From Kordiimonas sp. (GTDB taxonomy: Bacteria > Pseudomonadota > Alphaproteobacteria > Sphingomonadales > Emcibacteraceae): a stretch of DNA of 64,000 nt. Below are positions 15,588 to 24,845 of the stretch, one piece after another. The first letter of the stretch is position 1; each line of letters begins with the position of its first letter. The stretch covers positions 434,001-498,000 of the forward strand of contig PADB01000012.1 of the NCBI GenBank assembly GCA_002700365.1. The letters run 5' to 3'. The position numbers and the translations under genes were made by a program. The notes under the pieces are model-generated. The model had not been told where the DNA came from, did no database searches, and was given only the letters and a program-made list of their open reading frames with translations.

Positions 15588-16763
15588 ATGAGAACCAGAA
15601 GTTTTATTAACCTGTATCATCTCTTCCTATGTGCATTTTGCCTGATGATGGGCAGTTCTTATGCCCATGCAAGCTGGAACATCACCACAGAGGCTAAGAG
15701 TGCCATTCTTATTGAAGCCAGTACGGGCGATATTCTCTTTGAAAAGAATTCTGACCAGCCTATTCCCCCCGCCTCGATGAGCAAATTAATGACGATTTAC
15801 ATCGCCATGGAAAAGCTGAAGGAAGGCAGCCTTAAACTGGAGGATGATATTATTGTCAGCGAGCAGGCCTGGCGCAACTGGCGCCTGCGGGGATCGACAA
15901 TGTTTTTAAAATCCGGGGACCGCGTCAGCGTGGAACAGCTTCTTAAGGGTATCATCGTCCAGTCTGGAAATGACGCCTGCGTGGTTCTCGCAGAAGGGTT
16001 GGCAGGCTCGGAAGAAAACTTCGTAACATGGATGAATGAGAAGGCCGCAGAATTAGGGCTTAACGAAAGTCAATTTGCGAATTCAACAGGATGGCCGCAT
16101 GACGATCAGCGTATGAGTGCCCGTGATATCGCGCGCCTTTCTCAAATCATGATCGAAAGGTTTCCCGAATACTATGCCTATTTTAAGGAAAAAGAATTCA
16201 CCTATAACAATATTCGCCAAACCAACCGTAACCCAATTCTCTATACGATGCGCGATGCAGATGGTCTAAAAACAGGTCATACGGAAGAAGCAGGCTATGG
16301 TTTGGCCTCCTCTGCCATACGGGACGATCGTCGCCTCATTCTCGTTGTCAGTGGCCTGAAAAGTAATAGGGCACGCGGGCGTGAATCTGCACGCCTACTG
16401 GAATATGGTTTTCGCAATTTTGATGTTTATCCTCTTTTTTCTAAAGGGGAAACCGTTGGTGAAGCAACTGTATGGCTTGGGCAGAAAGAAACTATTCCCC
16501 TGATTGTGAATGAAGATGTTGTTCTCAGTCTCAGCAAACAGGCCCGACAAAAAATGACCGTAAAAATCGTTTATGACGGACCCATTGCTGCACCCATTCG
16601 CCAAGGTCAGCCAATCGCGCATATCGAAATCACAAGCAAGGAAATGACGCCAATACATATTCCTCTTGTCGCTGCAGAAAATGCTGAAAAGATAAGCGGC
16701 ATCTCTCGCCTAAAGGCGGCCTTTAACTTTTTCCTGTGGGGCGCATCTGGTGATGTCCAATAA
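15588..16763 (+). CDS. dacA: D-alanyl-D-alanine carboxypeptidase (PBP5/6 type)
   Basis: 391 residues with a signal peptide (ending SYAHAS). The three serine-peptidase motifs are S63-M-S-K66, S126-G-N128 and K228-T-G230. A C-terminal PBP5-type beta domain and an amphipathic membrane-anchor helix (ISRLKAAFNFFLWGA) follow. It trims the terminal D-Ala of pentapeptides in the periplasm. The 3' end overlaps the start of tmk, so the two are probably translationally coupled. Confidence 0.95.
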   Translation: MRTRSFINLYHLFLCAFCLMMGSSYAHASWNITTEAKSAILIEASTGDILFEKNSDQPIPPASMSKLMTIYIAMEKLKEGSLKLEDDIIVSEQAWRNWRLRGSTMFLKSGDRVSVEQLLKGIIVQSGNDACVVLAEGLAGSEENFVTWMNEKAAELGLNESQFANSTGWPHDDQRMSARDIARLSQIMIERFPEYYAYFKEKEFTYNNIRQTNRNPILYTMRDADGLKTGHTEEAGYGLASSAIRDDRRLILVVSGLKSNRARGRESARLLEYGFRNFDVYPLFSKGETVGEATVWLGQKETIPLIVNEDVVLSLSKQARQKMTVKIVYDGPIAAPIRQGQPIAHIEITSKEMTPIHIPLVAAENAEKISGISRLKAAFNFFLWGASGDVQ

Positions 16764-17451
16764 AAACATAGCGGGAAACTTCATCACGCTGGAAGGCGGG
16801 GAAGGCGTTGGGAAATCAACCCAGGCCAAACAACTACAGCAGCGTCTTGCAAAAGAGGGAATACATGCAATCCTCACTCGCGAGCCCGGAGGTTGCGACA
16901 GTGCAGAAATTATTAGGCAATTATTAGTCACTGGAGCAACTGACAAATGGCTCCCACTGAGTGAGGCACTTTTGCACTTTGCAGCCCGCCATGAACATAC
17001 GGAACGCTTTATCAAGCCTGCTCTACATAAAGGTTCATGGGTTATTTGCGACCGTTACACAGATTCCACTATGGCGTATCAGGGATATGGACAGCACCTG
17101 GATCTTGGGCAAATTGAGACTTTACAAAAACTTGTTTTAGGTGATTTTCAGCCTGACTTAACATTCATTTTAGATGGCCCTGCGACCATAGGGCTGGAAC
17201 GCGCCAAAGCCCGCAATGACGAACACAGCCGGGCTGAAGCGGGCCTGCGTGAAGATAGATACGAACGCATGGGAAAAGATTTTCATGAAACTTTGCGCAG
17301 TTCTTTTCAGAAAATTGCCATGTCCTGCCCCAAAAGATGCAAAATAATTGATGCAACAGGTAGTATTAAGGATGTGCATCAGAGAATCTGGCAACATATC
17401 AAGTTAGCACGTGCTGGCTTTAGTGAGGGCGCAGATGGCAACAGAACATGA
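16753..17451 (+). CDS. tmk: Thymidylate kinase
   Basis: 232 residues. The P-loop is LEGGEGVGKSTQAKQL, the substrate motif is REPGG, the DRY-type motif is WVICDRYTDSTMAYQGYG, and the lid region ARNDEHSRAEAGLREDRYE follows. It phosphorylates dTMP to dTDP. The ATG at 16753 lies inside the end of dacA; a GTG just before it (16750) is an alternative. Its last 17 bases overlap holB, a very common tmk-holB arrangement. Confidence 0.95.
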   Translation: MSNKNIAGNFITLEGGEGVGKSTQAKQLQQRLAKEGIHAILTREPGGCDSAEIIRQLLVTGATDKWLPLSEALLHFAARHEHTERFIKPALHKGSWVICDRYTDSTMAYQGYGQHLDLGQIETLQKLVLGDFQPDLTFILDGPATIGLERAKARNDEHSRAEAGLREDRYERMGKDFHETLRSSFQKIAMSCPKRCKIIDATGSIKDVHQRIWQHIKLARAGFSEGADGNRT

Positions 17452-18568
17452 TGATAAGGGCATACCTCATCCTCGCGAGACAACAATTTTGCGAGGACAC
17501 GAAGCGGCCCAAAAAGACTTTCTAGATGCCTATAATAGCGAACGCCTTCATCATGGCTGGCTCATTTGCGGTCCGAAAGGCACCGGAAAGTCCACGCTTG
17601 CTTATCACATCGCTCGTTTTTTGTTAAAAAATCCCCCCGAACAGAATGAAGACTCCGGTCTCTTCGGTGAGGCACTCGCAAAAACACCTGTAGAATCGTT
17701 GCATGTCGATCTTGATGACCCGGTTTGCCAGCGTATTTTATCCGGCGGGCATGGGGACCTTATCACCGTTGAGAGAAGCGAAGGAGATAATGGTAAACTT
17801 CGTAACGATATTGTCATTGGTGATGTAAGACGGGTCGCTAAGTTTTTTGCCAATACATCTGCCGAAGGGGGATGGCGGGTTGCCATCATTGACAGCGCAG
17901 ATGAAATGAATCGCAATGCCGCAAATGCTCTCTTAAAAATATTGGAAGAACCCCCTCAAAACACAATTCTACTGCTTCTTGCCCACGCCCCTGCGCGTCT
18001 GCTTCCTACTATTGTGTCGCGCTGCCGTAGAATTAATCTCAAGCCTCTTTCAACGAGTGATGTTGTAAATATCCTGTCGGAATTACATCCTGATTTGGAT
18101 GACAATCAAAAATACGGCTATGCTGTCCTTTGCGAGGGTAGCCCTGGACAAGCCATTACATTGTCGTTTCATCAGGGGCTGGAGTTATTTCAGCAAATCT
18201 TAACGCTCCTCTCAAAACTGCCCGATCTTGATACGGTAACCTGTCATCGTTTTGCTGAAGAATTAGCCTCCCGACAGCAGTCGGCCCGTTATGAACTGTT
18301 CTGTGATCTTTTGGGACGTTTTCTCAACCGCATGATCCGTCATGCCAGCTTTATTCAACAGGGGCAGGTATCACCTGTGGCCACCATTATGGATGGTGAA
18401 GGGGAGCTGATGCTGCAACTGGCCACTGCAATGCCTCTTGATCGTTGGGTTCAGGTATGGGAAAAGGTGAACCAACTTTTCGCGCAAACAGACGGCCTTC
18501 ATCTTGATCGCAAACAGATCATTTTGAATGTTTTTGACTTGCTTGCCCGCTCTGTTCGCGCGACATAA
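17435..18568 (+). CDS. holB: DNA polymerase III delta-prime subunit
   Basis: 377 residues. The clamp-loader AAA+ core starts with the P-loop GPKGTGKSTLAYHIARFL. Further marks are the sensor-like VAIIDSADEMNRNAANALLKILEEPP and the SRC motif TIVSRCRRINLKPL. A helical C-terminal collar domain follows. It works with HolA and DnaX to load the sliding clamp. ATG 17435 (MATEHDDKG) follows GAGGG at good spacing. The zinc-binding cysteines of the classic delta-prime are not obvious. Confidence 0.92.
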   Translation: MATEHDDKGIPHPRETTILRGHEAAQKDFLDAYNSERLHHGWLICGPKGTGKSTLAYHIARFLLKNPPEQNEDSGLFGEALAKTPVESLHVDLDDPVCQRILSGGHGDLITVERSEGDNGKLRNDIVIGDVRRVAKFFANTSAEGGWRVAIIDSADEMNRNAANALLKILEEPPQNTILLLLAHAPARLLPTIVSRCRRINLKPLSTSDVVNILSELHPDLDDNQKYGYAVLCEGSPGQAITLSFHQGLELFQQILTLLSKLPDLDTVTCHRFAEELASRQQSARYELFCDLLGRFLNRMIRHASFIQQGQVSPVATIMDGEGELMLQLATAMPLDRWVQVWEKVNQLFAQTDGLHLDRKQIILNVFDLLARSVRAT

Positions 18569-18599
18569 CACAAAACAAAGTCTGTTGGAGTAACCGACC

Positions 18600-20156
18600 A
18601 TGACGGGCAATCCCGCCTTCTACATCACGACACCCATTTACTATGTAAATGATATTCCCCATATCGGTCATGCTTATACCACATTGGCCTGCGATGTATT
18701 AGCCCGCTTCAAACGGTTAGATGGCTATAATGTCATGTTCCTGACAGGGACAGACGAACATGGACAGAAGGTTGAAAAATCTGCTGATAAAGCAGGCATT
18801 CCACCACAGGAATTCTGTGACAACGTCTCCCAGCGCTTCCGCCATCTGGCCGAAGTCATGAACTTCTCCAATAATGACTTCATTCGCACCACCGAAGACC
18901 GCCACAAAAAGGCCTGTCAGGCCCTATGGCAGAAACTGGTCGATAACGGCAATATCTATCTGGATAAATATGCCGGCTGGTATTCCGTCCGTGACGAAGC
19001 CTTCTACGGCGAAGGTGAACTGATCGAAGGTGAGGGCGGTGAAAAACTCGCCCCCACAGGTGCACCGGTTGAATGGGTTGAAGAAGAAAGCTATTTCTTC
19101 CGTCTGTCCGCCTGGCAGGACAAACTGCTGGAACTTTATGAAAACACCCCCGACGTGGTGCTGCCTAAAAGCCGCCTGAACGAAGTGAAAAGCTTTGTTT
19201 CTGGTGGTCTGCGCGACCTGTCCGTCTCCCGCACTAGCTTCAAATGGGGTGTGCCGGTCCCTGGCAATGACAAACATATCATGTATGTCTGGATCGACGC
19301 CCTGACCAACTATCTAACCGCCCTAGGCTACCCGGATATGGACGCGGCTGATTATCAGACCTTCTGGCCGGCCTCTGTGCATATGGTGGGGAAAGACATT
19401 CTGCGCTTCCACGCCGTCTATTGGCCGGCCTTCTTGATGGCCGCTGATCTGCCGGTACCACAGCGGGTCTTCGCCCATGGCTGGTGGACCAACGAAGGGC
19501 AAAAAATCTCCAAATCGCTGGGCAATGTTATTGATCCGCTTGAAATCGTTGATGAATTCGGTCTGGATCAGGTGCGTTACTTCCTGCTGCGCGAAGTACC
19601 GTTTGGCAAGGATGGGGACTTTTCCCGCGCCAGCATGATTGCGCGCATCAACAGCGATCTGGCCAATGACCTTGGCAACCTGGCACAACGCAGTCTATCC
19701 ATGGTCTTTAAGAACTGTGATGCGGCTTTCCCAACGCCTGCTGAACTCTCGGACGCGGATAAAGAAATCCTCGGTGCTGCCGATAATCTTTTGGAAGTTG
19801 TCCGTGCCCGTATGGACCGCCAGGAATTCCATTTGGCGCTGGAAGCCATCTGGAAAGTCGTCAGCGATGCCAACGGTTATTTCGCGGCCCAGGAACCATG
19901 GGCGCTGAAGAAAACTGACCCGGAACGCATGGGCACCGTGTTGTATGTCACAGCAGAAGTCATCCGTAACGTCTCACTGCTGATCCAGGCTGTCATGCCA
20001 GAATCCGCGGCCAAACTACTTAATCTGCTTAACGTTCCTGCAGATCAGCGTGATTTCACCGCCCTTGGTGAGGCAGTCCGTATCAAACCCGGCACCGCTT
20101 TGGAAAAACCTGAAGGCATCTTCCCGCGCTACACCGCGCCCGAAGACGCAACCTAG
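18600..20156 (+). CDS. metG: Methionyl-tRNA synthetase
   Basis: 518 residues, class I synthetase. The HIGH motif is at 21-24 (NDIPHIGHAY) and the KMSKS loop reads KISKS at about residues 303-307. The anticodon-binding helical domain occupies the C-terminal third. It is the short form without the C-terminal dimerisation (tRNA-binding) domain, as in many alphaproteobacteria. It charges initiator and elongator tRNA-Met. TTGGAG precedes the ATG. The gene is richer in G+C than its neighbours, as is usual for highly expressed genes. Confidence 0.97.
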   Translation: MTGNPAFYITTPIYYVNDIPHIGHAYTTLACDVLARFKRLDGYNVMFLTGTDEHGQKVEKSADKAGIPPQEFCDNVSQRFRHLAEVMNFSNNDFIRTTEDRHKKACQALWQKLVDNGNIYLDKYAGWYSVRDEAFYGEGELIEGEGGEKLAPTGAPVEWVEEESYFFRLSAWQDKLLELYENTPDVVLPKSRLNEVKSFVSGGLRDLSVSRTSFKWGVPVPGNDKHIMYVWIDALTNYLTALGYPDMDAADYQTFWPASVHMVGKDILRFHAVYWPAFLMAADLPVPQRVFAHGWWTNEGQKISKSLGNVIDPLEIVDEFGLDQVRYFLLREVPFGKDGDFSRASMIARINSDLANDLGNLAQRSLSMVFKNCDAAFPTPAELSDADKEILGAADNLLEVVRARMDRQEFHLALEAIWKVVSDANGYFAAQEPWALKKTDPERMGTVLYVTAEVIRNVSLLIQAVMPESAAKLLNLLNVPADQRDFTALGEAVRIKPGTALEKPEGIFPRYTAPEDAT

Positions 20157-20167
20157 GAAACAGCATC

Positions 20168-20950
20168 ATGTTCGTGGATAGCCATTGTCATTTAAATTAC
20201 GGCAAAATTGCTGACGATCTGGACGGTGTTTTGGCCCGCGCCAAGGACGCCGGCGTGGACACCATGCTGGCAATTAATGCCCGGCTGAGCGAATTTGACG
20301 ACGTTCTGCGCATTGCCAAAGCCCATGACAATATCTTCTGTTCTGTCGGCAGCCACCCGCATGAGGCCGAAGCCGAACCCGGCATCACCGCCGAACAGCT
20401 CATCACCATGGCAGAAGACAAGAATGTCGTCGGTATTGGCGAAAGCGGGTTGGATTATTACTATGACCATGCACCGCGTGACTTGCAAAAGGCCAATTTC
20501 CTCGCCCATATCGCCGCCTCACGCGAAACTGGCCTGCCGCTTATTGTGCATAACCGTGAATCCGATGATGATTGCGCTGAACTTATGGCCGCAGAGATGG
20601 GGAAGGGGCGCTATCCGGCCCTGATCCACTGCTTCACGGCCACACGTGAATTTGCCAATAAGGCACTGGATATAGGATGCTATATTTCATTGTCTGGTAT
20701 CGTTACCTTCAACAGTGCCAAGGACTTACAGGCTATCGCCCGTGATCTGCCGTTGGACCGTCTGTTAATTGAAACAGATGCGCCATATCTGGCCCCGGTG
20801 CCCATGCGCGGTAAAAGCAATGAGCCAGCTTACGTGCGCCATACAGCAGAGTTTCTAGCAGAACTGCTCAATATGCCACTGGATGACCTTGCAGCCCGTA
20901 CAACAGATAACTTTTACGAACTGTTCCAGCGCGCAACCCGAAATAACTAA
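20168..20950 (+). CDS. TatD-family metal-dependent DNase/hydrolase
   Basis: 260 residues with a TIM-barrel amidohydrolase metal set: DSHCHLN at the start, GESGLDYYY, IVHNRES, LIHCFTA and ETDAPYLAP. TatD/YcfH proteins are 3'-5' DNases or D-aminoacyl-tRNA hydrolases, and the cellular role of this branch is not settled. AGGAAAC precedes the ATG, which is 11 bases after metG. The metG-tatD-MBL order is conserved in alphaproteobacteria. Confidence 0.92.
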   Translation: MFVDSHCHLNYGKIADDLDGVLARAKDAGVDTMLAINARLSEFDDVLRIAKAHDNIFCSVGSHPHEAEAEPGITAEQLITMAEDKNVVGIGESGLDYYYDHAPRDLQKANFLAHIAASRETGLPLIVHNRESDDDCAELMAAEMGKGRYPALIHCFTATREFANKALDIGCYISLSGIVTFNSAKDLQAIARDLPLDRLLIETDAPYLAPVPMRGKSNEPAYVRHTAEFLAELLNMPLDDLAARTTDNFYELFQRATRNN

Positions 20951-20965
20951 CACAGGCTGAACGTC

Positions 20966-21769
20966 ATGTCAGAACCACAGCAGGACAATATGAAAGTTAC
21001 AATTCTCGGCTGTGGGACATCAGGCGGCGTGCCGCGCATCGGTAATGTTTGGGGGGCCTGTGACCCGAACAACCCCAAAAACCGCCGCAGACGTGTTTCT
21101 ATACTTGTAGAGCAGGGAGAAAATAACCTGCTCATTGATACCTCGCCTGATATACGCGAACAATGCCTGGATGCGAATATTACATCTCTGGATGCCGTAT
21201 TGTACACCCACGACCACGCAGATCATACGCACGGCATCGATGACCTGCGGGGACTATACCAAAATATGAACCATAAGCGCCCGCGTTCACAACGTAGCCG
21301 CATACCCGTCTACGGGAATGATGTGACACTAAATATTCTAAAACGCCGCTTTGGTTATATTTTTACGCCACAGCAGGGATATCCGGCCATTTGCGATGCC
21401 CATGAAATAGATGAAAATGCCTTTGTTGCCGCAAATATGAAAATTCAGCCTATACCACTGACACATGGCAACATAACATCATTTGGTTATCGAATTGGGT
21501 CAATGGCTTATACCACTGATCTTAATGCAATACCCGAAGACTCAAAGCAACATCTGCAGGGGCTGGATTTATGGATTGTGGATGCTTTAAGGCCAGAACC
21601 ACATCCAACACATCCACATCTGGATCTGACATTATCCTGGATAGAAGAATTCAAACCCAAACACGCCATCTTGACTCATATGGCCTGGCAAATGGATTAC
21701 GAAACCTTGCGCAAATCACTGCCAGCCGGTGTTGAGCCGGGATATGATGGTATGGTCATCACCGTATAA
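20966..21769 (+). CDS. MBL-fold metallohydrolase, PhnP-like
   Basis: 267 residues. The start resembles PhnP (VTILGCGTSGGVPRIG). The metal motif is HDHADHTHGIDDLR, with later His in LTHGN and the C-terminal ILTHM. PhnP-type enzymes are cyclic phosphodiesterases, but the role of this housekeeping copy next to tatD is unknown. A second ATG at 20990 has AGGA at good spacing and could be the true start; the first is kept because it is closer to tatD in a coupled arrangement. Confidence 0.88.
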   Translation: MSEPQQDNMKVTILGCGTSGGVPRIGNVWGACDPNNPKNRRRRVSILVEQGENNLLIDTSPDIREQCLDANITSLDAVLYTHDHADHTHGIDDLRGLYQNMNHKRPRSQRSRIPVYGNDVTLNILKRRFGYIFTPQQGYPAICDAHEIDENAFVAANMKIQPIPLTHGNITSFGYRIGSMAYTTDLNAIPEDSKQHLQGLDLWIVDALRPEPHPTHPHLDLTLSWIEEFKPKHAILTHMAWQMDYETLRKSLPAGVEPGYDGMVITV

Positions 21770-22070
21770 CCAATTTCATCTGCGCTTAGACAGGCGGCAA
21801 TAGAAGCGTAGAAGCCCGCACAGAATTTTCCACAGTTAAATGCAACAGGACAATATACGCAAAGCAAGAGCAAGCCGCACAGCCATATAAGGCCCCCTCA
21901 CAGCCCATCTCAAAAGACATAAAATTTTCCATAATATAAATTATGCGTTATTTTATATGTATTCCCTGACCAACAATCCACAGTGCTCTACGGTCGCCAT
22001 ATTATCGAAAATATTAAGCCCTATCAGAAACGTACTAGAAAATTCATAAAAGCCTATTACTATCCAAAAC
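21770..22070. other. 301-base intergenic region, AT-rich
   Basis: No open frame, tRNA or clear terminator is visible. Bases 21915-21960 are strongly AT-rich (ATAAAATTTTCCATAATATA and similar) and may hold the lpxR-like promoter. I saw no SOS, CtrA or sigma-54 match. It separates the metG-tatD run from an outer-membrane gene that is not part of the conserved block. Confidence 0.5.
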
Positions 22071-23153
22071 ATGTTTAGCACCCTCACGACAGTACGCGCA
22101 CCTCGATGTAGATGGATAATTTCCCTCTTACTGATACCGTTGATTTTAGGCATAGTTTTATTCCCATCTTCCCTTGGCGCAGAGGAACAAAACGCTAAAA
22201 CATCGTCTTGCGATAAAGCCTCCAAAGAACCATGGACCTACAGCGTACAGTCTGAAAATGATTTCTACGGTGGCGGGACGGATCGCCATTATACTAATGG
22301 CTTGCTCTTTTCAGTACTCTCCCCCGACAGACGTTGCGCCAACATCATTATTAAAACCGCCCGATTGTTTATCCCGGACGATGCGAACTATCGTTATAAT
22401 TATGTACTTGGCCATACCATCTTCACCCCAAATGATATTTCCATCCGCACCCTACAACAAACGGAACGCCCGTATGCTGGGTGGCTTTATACCGGTGCGG
22501 GCGTCATCGCCATTACCGATCATAGCCTCCAACGTTTTATGGTACAGGTCGGGATCGTTGGCCCGGCAGCCTTAGGGCGTTTTGTGCAAGAAAACTGGCA
22601 TGATTTGATCGGCTCCCCTGACCCGAAAGGCTGGGACAACCAACTTCGAAATGAGCCGGGAATCGTACTTACATACGAATACCAGGCAAAACCGGCTTCA
22701 CTTGTCCGCATGCAAAAAAATAAACTGGAAATCCTTCCCCATGTTGGTTTCAGCGTCGGTAATGTTTTTACCTATGCTGCTGCAGGGGCGACGTTTCGTT
22801 TTGGCTATGATATCCCTGAAGACTATCCCCCACCACGGATTCAACCCAGTCTTCCGGGTTCTACATATTTCAATCTTTCCGATCAAAACAGTTTCTATGT
22901 CTTCGCAGGTTTTGAAGGACGCGCCGTCGCCCGCAATATATTTCTGGATGGCAATAGCTTCCGCAATAGCCACGAGGTGAATAAGAAAACCTTTGTCGGC
23001 GACATACAATTTGGCGCGGTAGCTCTTATTCGCAAACCATGGTTTCTCCCCCCATTTCGCGTGTCTTATACTTATGTGATTAGATCTCGCGAATTTGTGG
23101 GACAAACTAACAGCGACCGTTTCGGAAGCATTAATATCGCCTTTCAACTATGA
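22071..23153 (+). CDS. LpxR-like outer-membrane lipid A deacylase
   Basis: 360 residues. A signal peptide-like start (about 1-36) is followed by the LpxR-type pattern YSVQSENDFYGGGTDRHYTNG, then ERPYAGWLYTG, QVGIVGPAALG, and a final beta strand ending in hydrophobic residues (INIAFQL). LpxR proteins are 12-stranded barrels that remove the 3'-acyloxyacyl chain of lipid A; the Asn/Asp/His/Ser active-site residues fall in these conserved stretches. Substrate specificity here is inferred only from the family. No ribosome site precedes the ATG. It is G+C-poor and appears inserted between the MBL gene and mazG. Confidence 0.8.
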   Translation: MFSTLTTVRAPRCRWIISLLLIPLILGIVLFPSSLGAEEQNAKTSSCDKASKEPWTYSVQSENDFYGGGTDRHYTNGLLFSVLSPDRRCANIIIKTARLFIPDDANYRYNYVLGHTIFTPNDISIRTLQQTERPYAGWLYTGAGVIAITDHSLQRFMVQVGIVGPAALGRFVQENWHDLIGSPDPKGWDNQLRNEPGIVLTYEYQAKPASLVRMQKNKLEILPHVGFSVGNVFTYAAAGATFRFGYDIPEDYPPPRIQPSLPGSTYFNLSDQNSFYVFAGFEGRAVARNIFLDGNSFRNSHEVNKKTFVGDIQFGAVALIRKPWFLPPFRVSYTYVIRSREFVGQTNSDRFGSINIAFQL

Positions 23154-23166
23154 AAGAAGAAATTCA

Positions 23167-23988
23167 ATGAAAGCGGAAAACATATCCCATCTTCTCAATA
23201 TCATGGCCCGCTTACGTAACCCGGAAGGCGGGTGCGCATGGGATCTGCAGCAAACTTTTGACAGCATCGCCCCTTACACCATTGAAGAAGCCTATGAAGT
23301 CGCCGATGCCATAGAAAAGAAAGACATGGACGGCCTTAAAGATGAATTGGGGGACCTGCTCCTGCAGGTCGTCTTTCACGCACAGATGGCAAAAGAAAAG
23401 GGCTATTTTGACTTTAACGATGTTGTGGATGCTATTTCTGATAAAATGGTCCGCCGCCATCCACATGTGTTTTCCGGTGAAGAGCAACGTGATGCAGAAG
23501 CCCAAAGCAACGCATGGGAAACGCAAAAAGCGCAGGAGCGAGCGGCAAAAAACCAACATCAGGATACACCACTTTCCGCTTTAGACGACCTCACCCACGG
23601 GCTTCCAGCCCTCATGCGTGCTGTAAAACTACAAAAACGTGCGGCACGCGTTGGCTTTGACTGGCCGGAAATTTCACAAGTCCTTGATAAATTGCAAGAA
23701 GAACTGGGTGAATTAAGTGAGGAAATAGTCACCCGATCGCAAAACGGAGCCAATGAAGACCGCATTCTCGATGAATTTGGTGATGTCTTATTTGTTTATG
23801 CCAATCTTGCCCGACACCTCAACATTGATCCAGAAGCGGCATTGCGGTCAACAAACTGGAAATTTGAAAGACGGTTTCGCGCCATAGAACAATACTTATG
23901 GTCCAAAGGGCGACGTCCCGAGGATTGCAGCCTCGCGGAACTGGATCAAATATGGAACACTGTCAAAGCGGAAGAACACAAAGCATAA
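23167..23988 (+). CDS. mazG: Nucleoside triphosphate pyrophosphohydrolase MazG
   Basis: 273 residues with two MazG domains. The first has LRNPEGGCAWDLQQTF, EEAYEVADAIE and DELGDLLLQVVFHAQ; the second has LQEELGELSEEI and DEFGDVLFVYANLARHL. It hydrolyses abnormal or regulatory NTPs to NMP and PPi. The ATG at 23167 follows AAGAAG and matches the family start (about 10 residues before LMARLRNPEGG). It converges on the phosphatase gene with a short gap. Confidence 0.94.
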   Translation: MKAENISHLLNIMARLRNPEGGCAWDLQQTFDSIAPYTIEEAYEVADAIEKKDMDGLKDELGDLLLQVVFHAQMAKEKGYFDFNDVVDAISDKMVRRHPHVFSGEEQRDAEAQSNAWETQKAQERAAKNQHQDTPLSALDDLTHGLPALMRAVKLQKRAARVGFDWPEISQVLDKLQEELGELSEEIVTRSQNGANEDRILDEFGDVLFVYANLARHLNIDPEAALRSTNWKFERRFRAIEQYLWSKGRRPEDCSLAELDQIWNTVKAEEHKA

Positions 23989-24032
23989 ACATTCAACGTC
24001 CTATATATCCACGCTTTAACTTTTTGATGGCA

Positions 24033-24845
24033 TCAAACGGCCGTCCTGACAGGTGGCACAACAAAATGCTGCATTTCTTGCCATAACTCTTCTGACTGCG
24101 CCGCCATTAACCCTTCTCGCTTCTGCCAAGGATTATATCTCTGGTTATCTAGACGCGCGACATATCCACCGGCCTCAAGAACCATAAACGTCCCCGGCAC
24201 ATGATCCCAGGGAAGCGTCCTGTTATAAAGACTGAAATGCTTACGCCCCTCTGCAATTGCAATGTAATCATAGCCCGCACAATAACAGGGCTGATTTTCT
24301 TTTAGATGACTTAGGCGTTCTTCAATATATTCTTTTTCAGCAAGCGGAAAATGTCCCATATGCGCCGCCGCTGTAATTTGATCAAAAGGCAAAGGCTTGT
24401 CGGTCTTCGCCAAGACAATCCTCTGCCCATTTTTCCATAGCCCGCTACCATATTCGGCCATGACTAAACAATCTGTCTTGGGTAGATAAATCCAGCTTGC
24501 TGCAACACTGCCCTTACGCACATACGCAACCATAAGCGCAAATGGGCCCTCGCCGCGGATAAAGTTAGCTGTCCCATCAAGTGGGTCAATCAACCAAACA
24601 CTTTCTTCTGTTAAAGAGTAAAGGCTGCCTTCACCAGAATGCGAAACTTGTTCCTCACCGATAATCAGACCTTCCGCATAAGACGGCAGACTTTTTGCCA
24701 AAAGCCTCTCTACCTTTGTATCTACCGATGTAACCCATTCACCGGGTGTTTTTTCACGGATATCATCCTGCGCTAAAACCTGAAAATGCGGCATGACATG
24801 TTCCAGGGCAATTTCCCGAATTAAAAAACCGACATCTTCGATCAT
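24033..24845 (-). CDS. Inositol monophosphatase-family phosphatase
   Basis: 270 residues. Metal-binding motifs: GEEQ, WLIDPLDGTANFIRG and PWDHVPGTFMVLEAGG. The family includes SuhB, CysQ, histidinol-phosphatase and archaeal-type FBPases. I cannot choose among them from motifs, and the weak link to sulphur or histidine genes gives no help. Its ATG immediately follows the hflX stop (TAG-ATG), so it is translated in the hfq-hflX operon. Confidence 0.88.
   Translation of the reverse strand: MIEDVGFLIREIALEHVMPHFQVLAQDDIREKTPGEWVTSVDTKVERLLAKSLPSYAEGLIIGEEQVSHSGEGSLYSLTEESVWLIDPLDGTANFIRGEGPFALMVAYVRKGSVAASWIYLPKTDCLVMAEYGSGLWKNGQRIVLAKTDKPLPFDQITAAAHMGHFPLAEKEYIEERLSHLKENQPCYCAGYDYIAIAEGRKHFSLYNRTLPWDHVPGTFMVLEAGGYVARLDNQRYNPWQKREGLMAAQSEELWQEMQHFVVPPVRTAV

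Noticed and set aside
21826-21838. TTTTCCACA, like a DnaA box
   Set aside because: A single imperfect copy with no cluster of boxes; not an origin.
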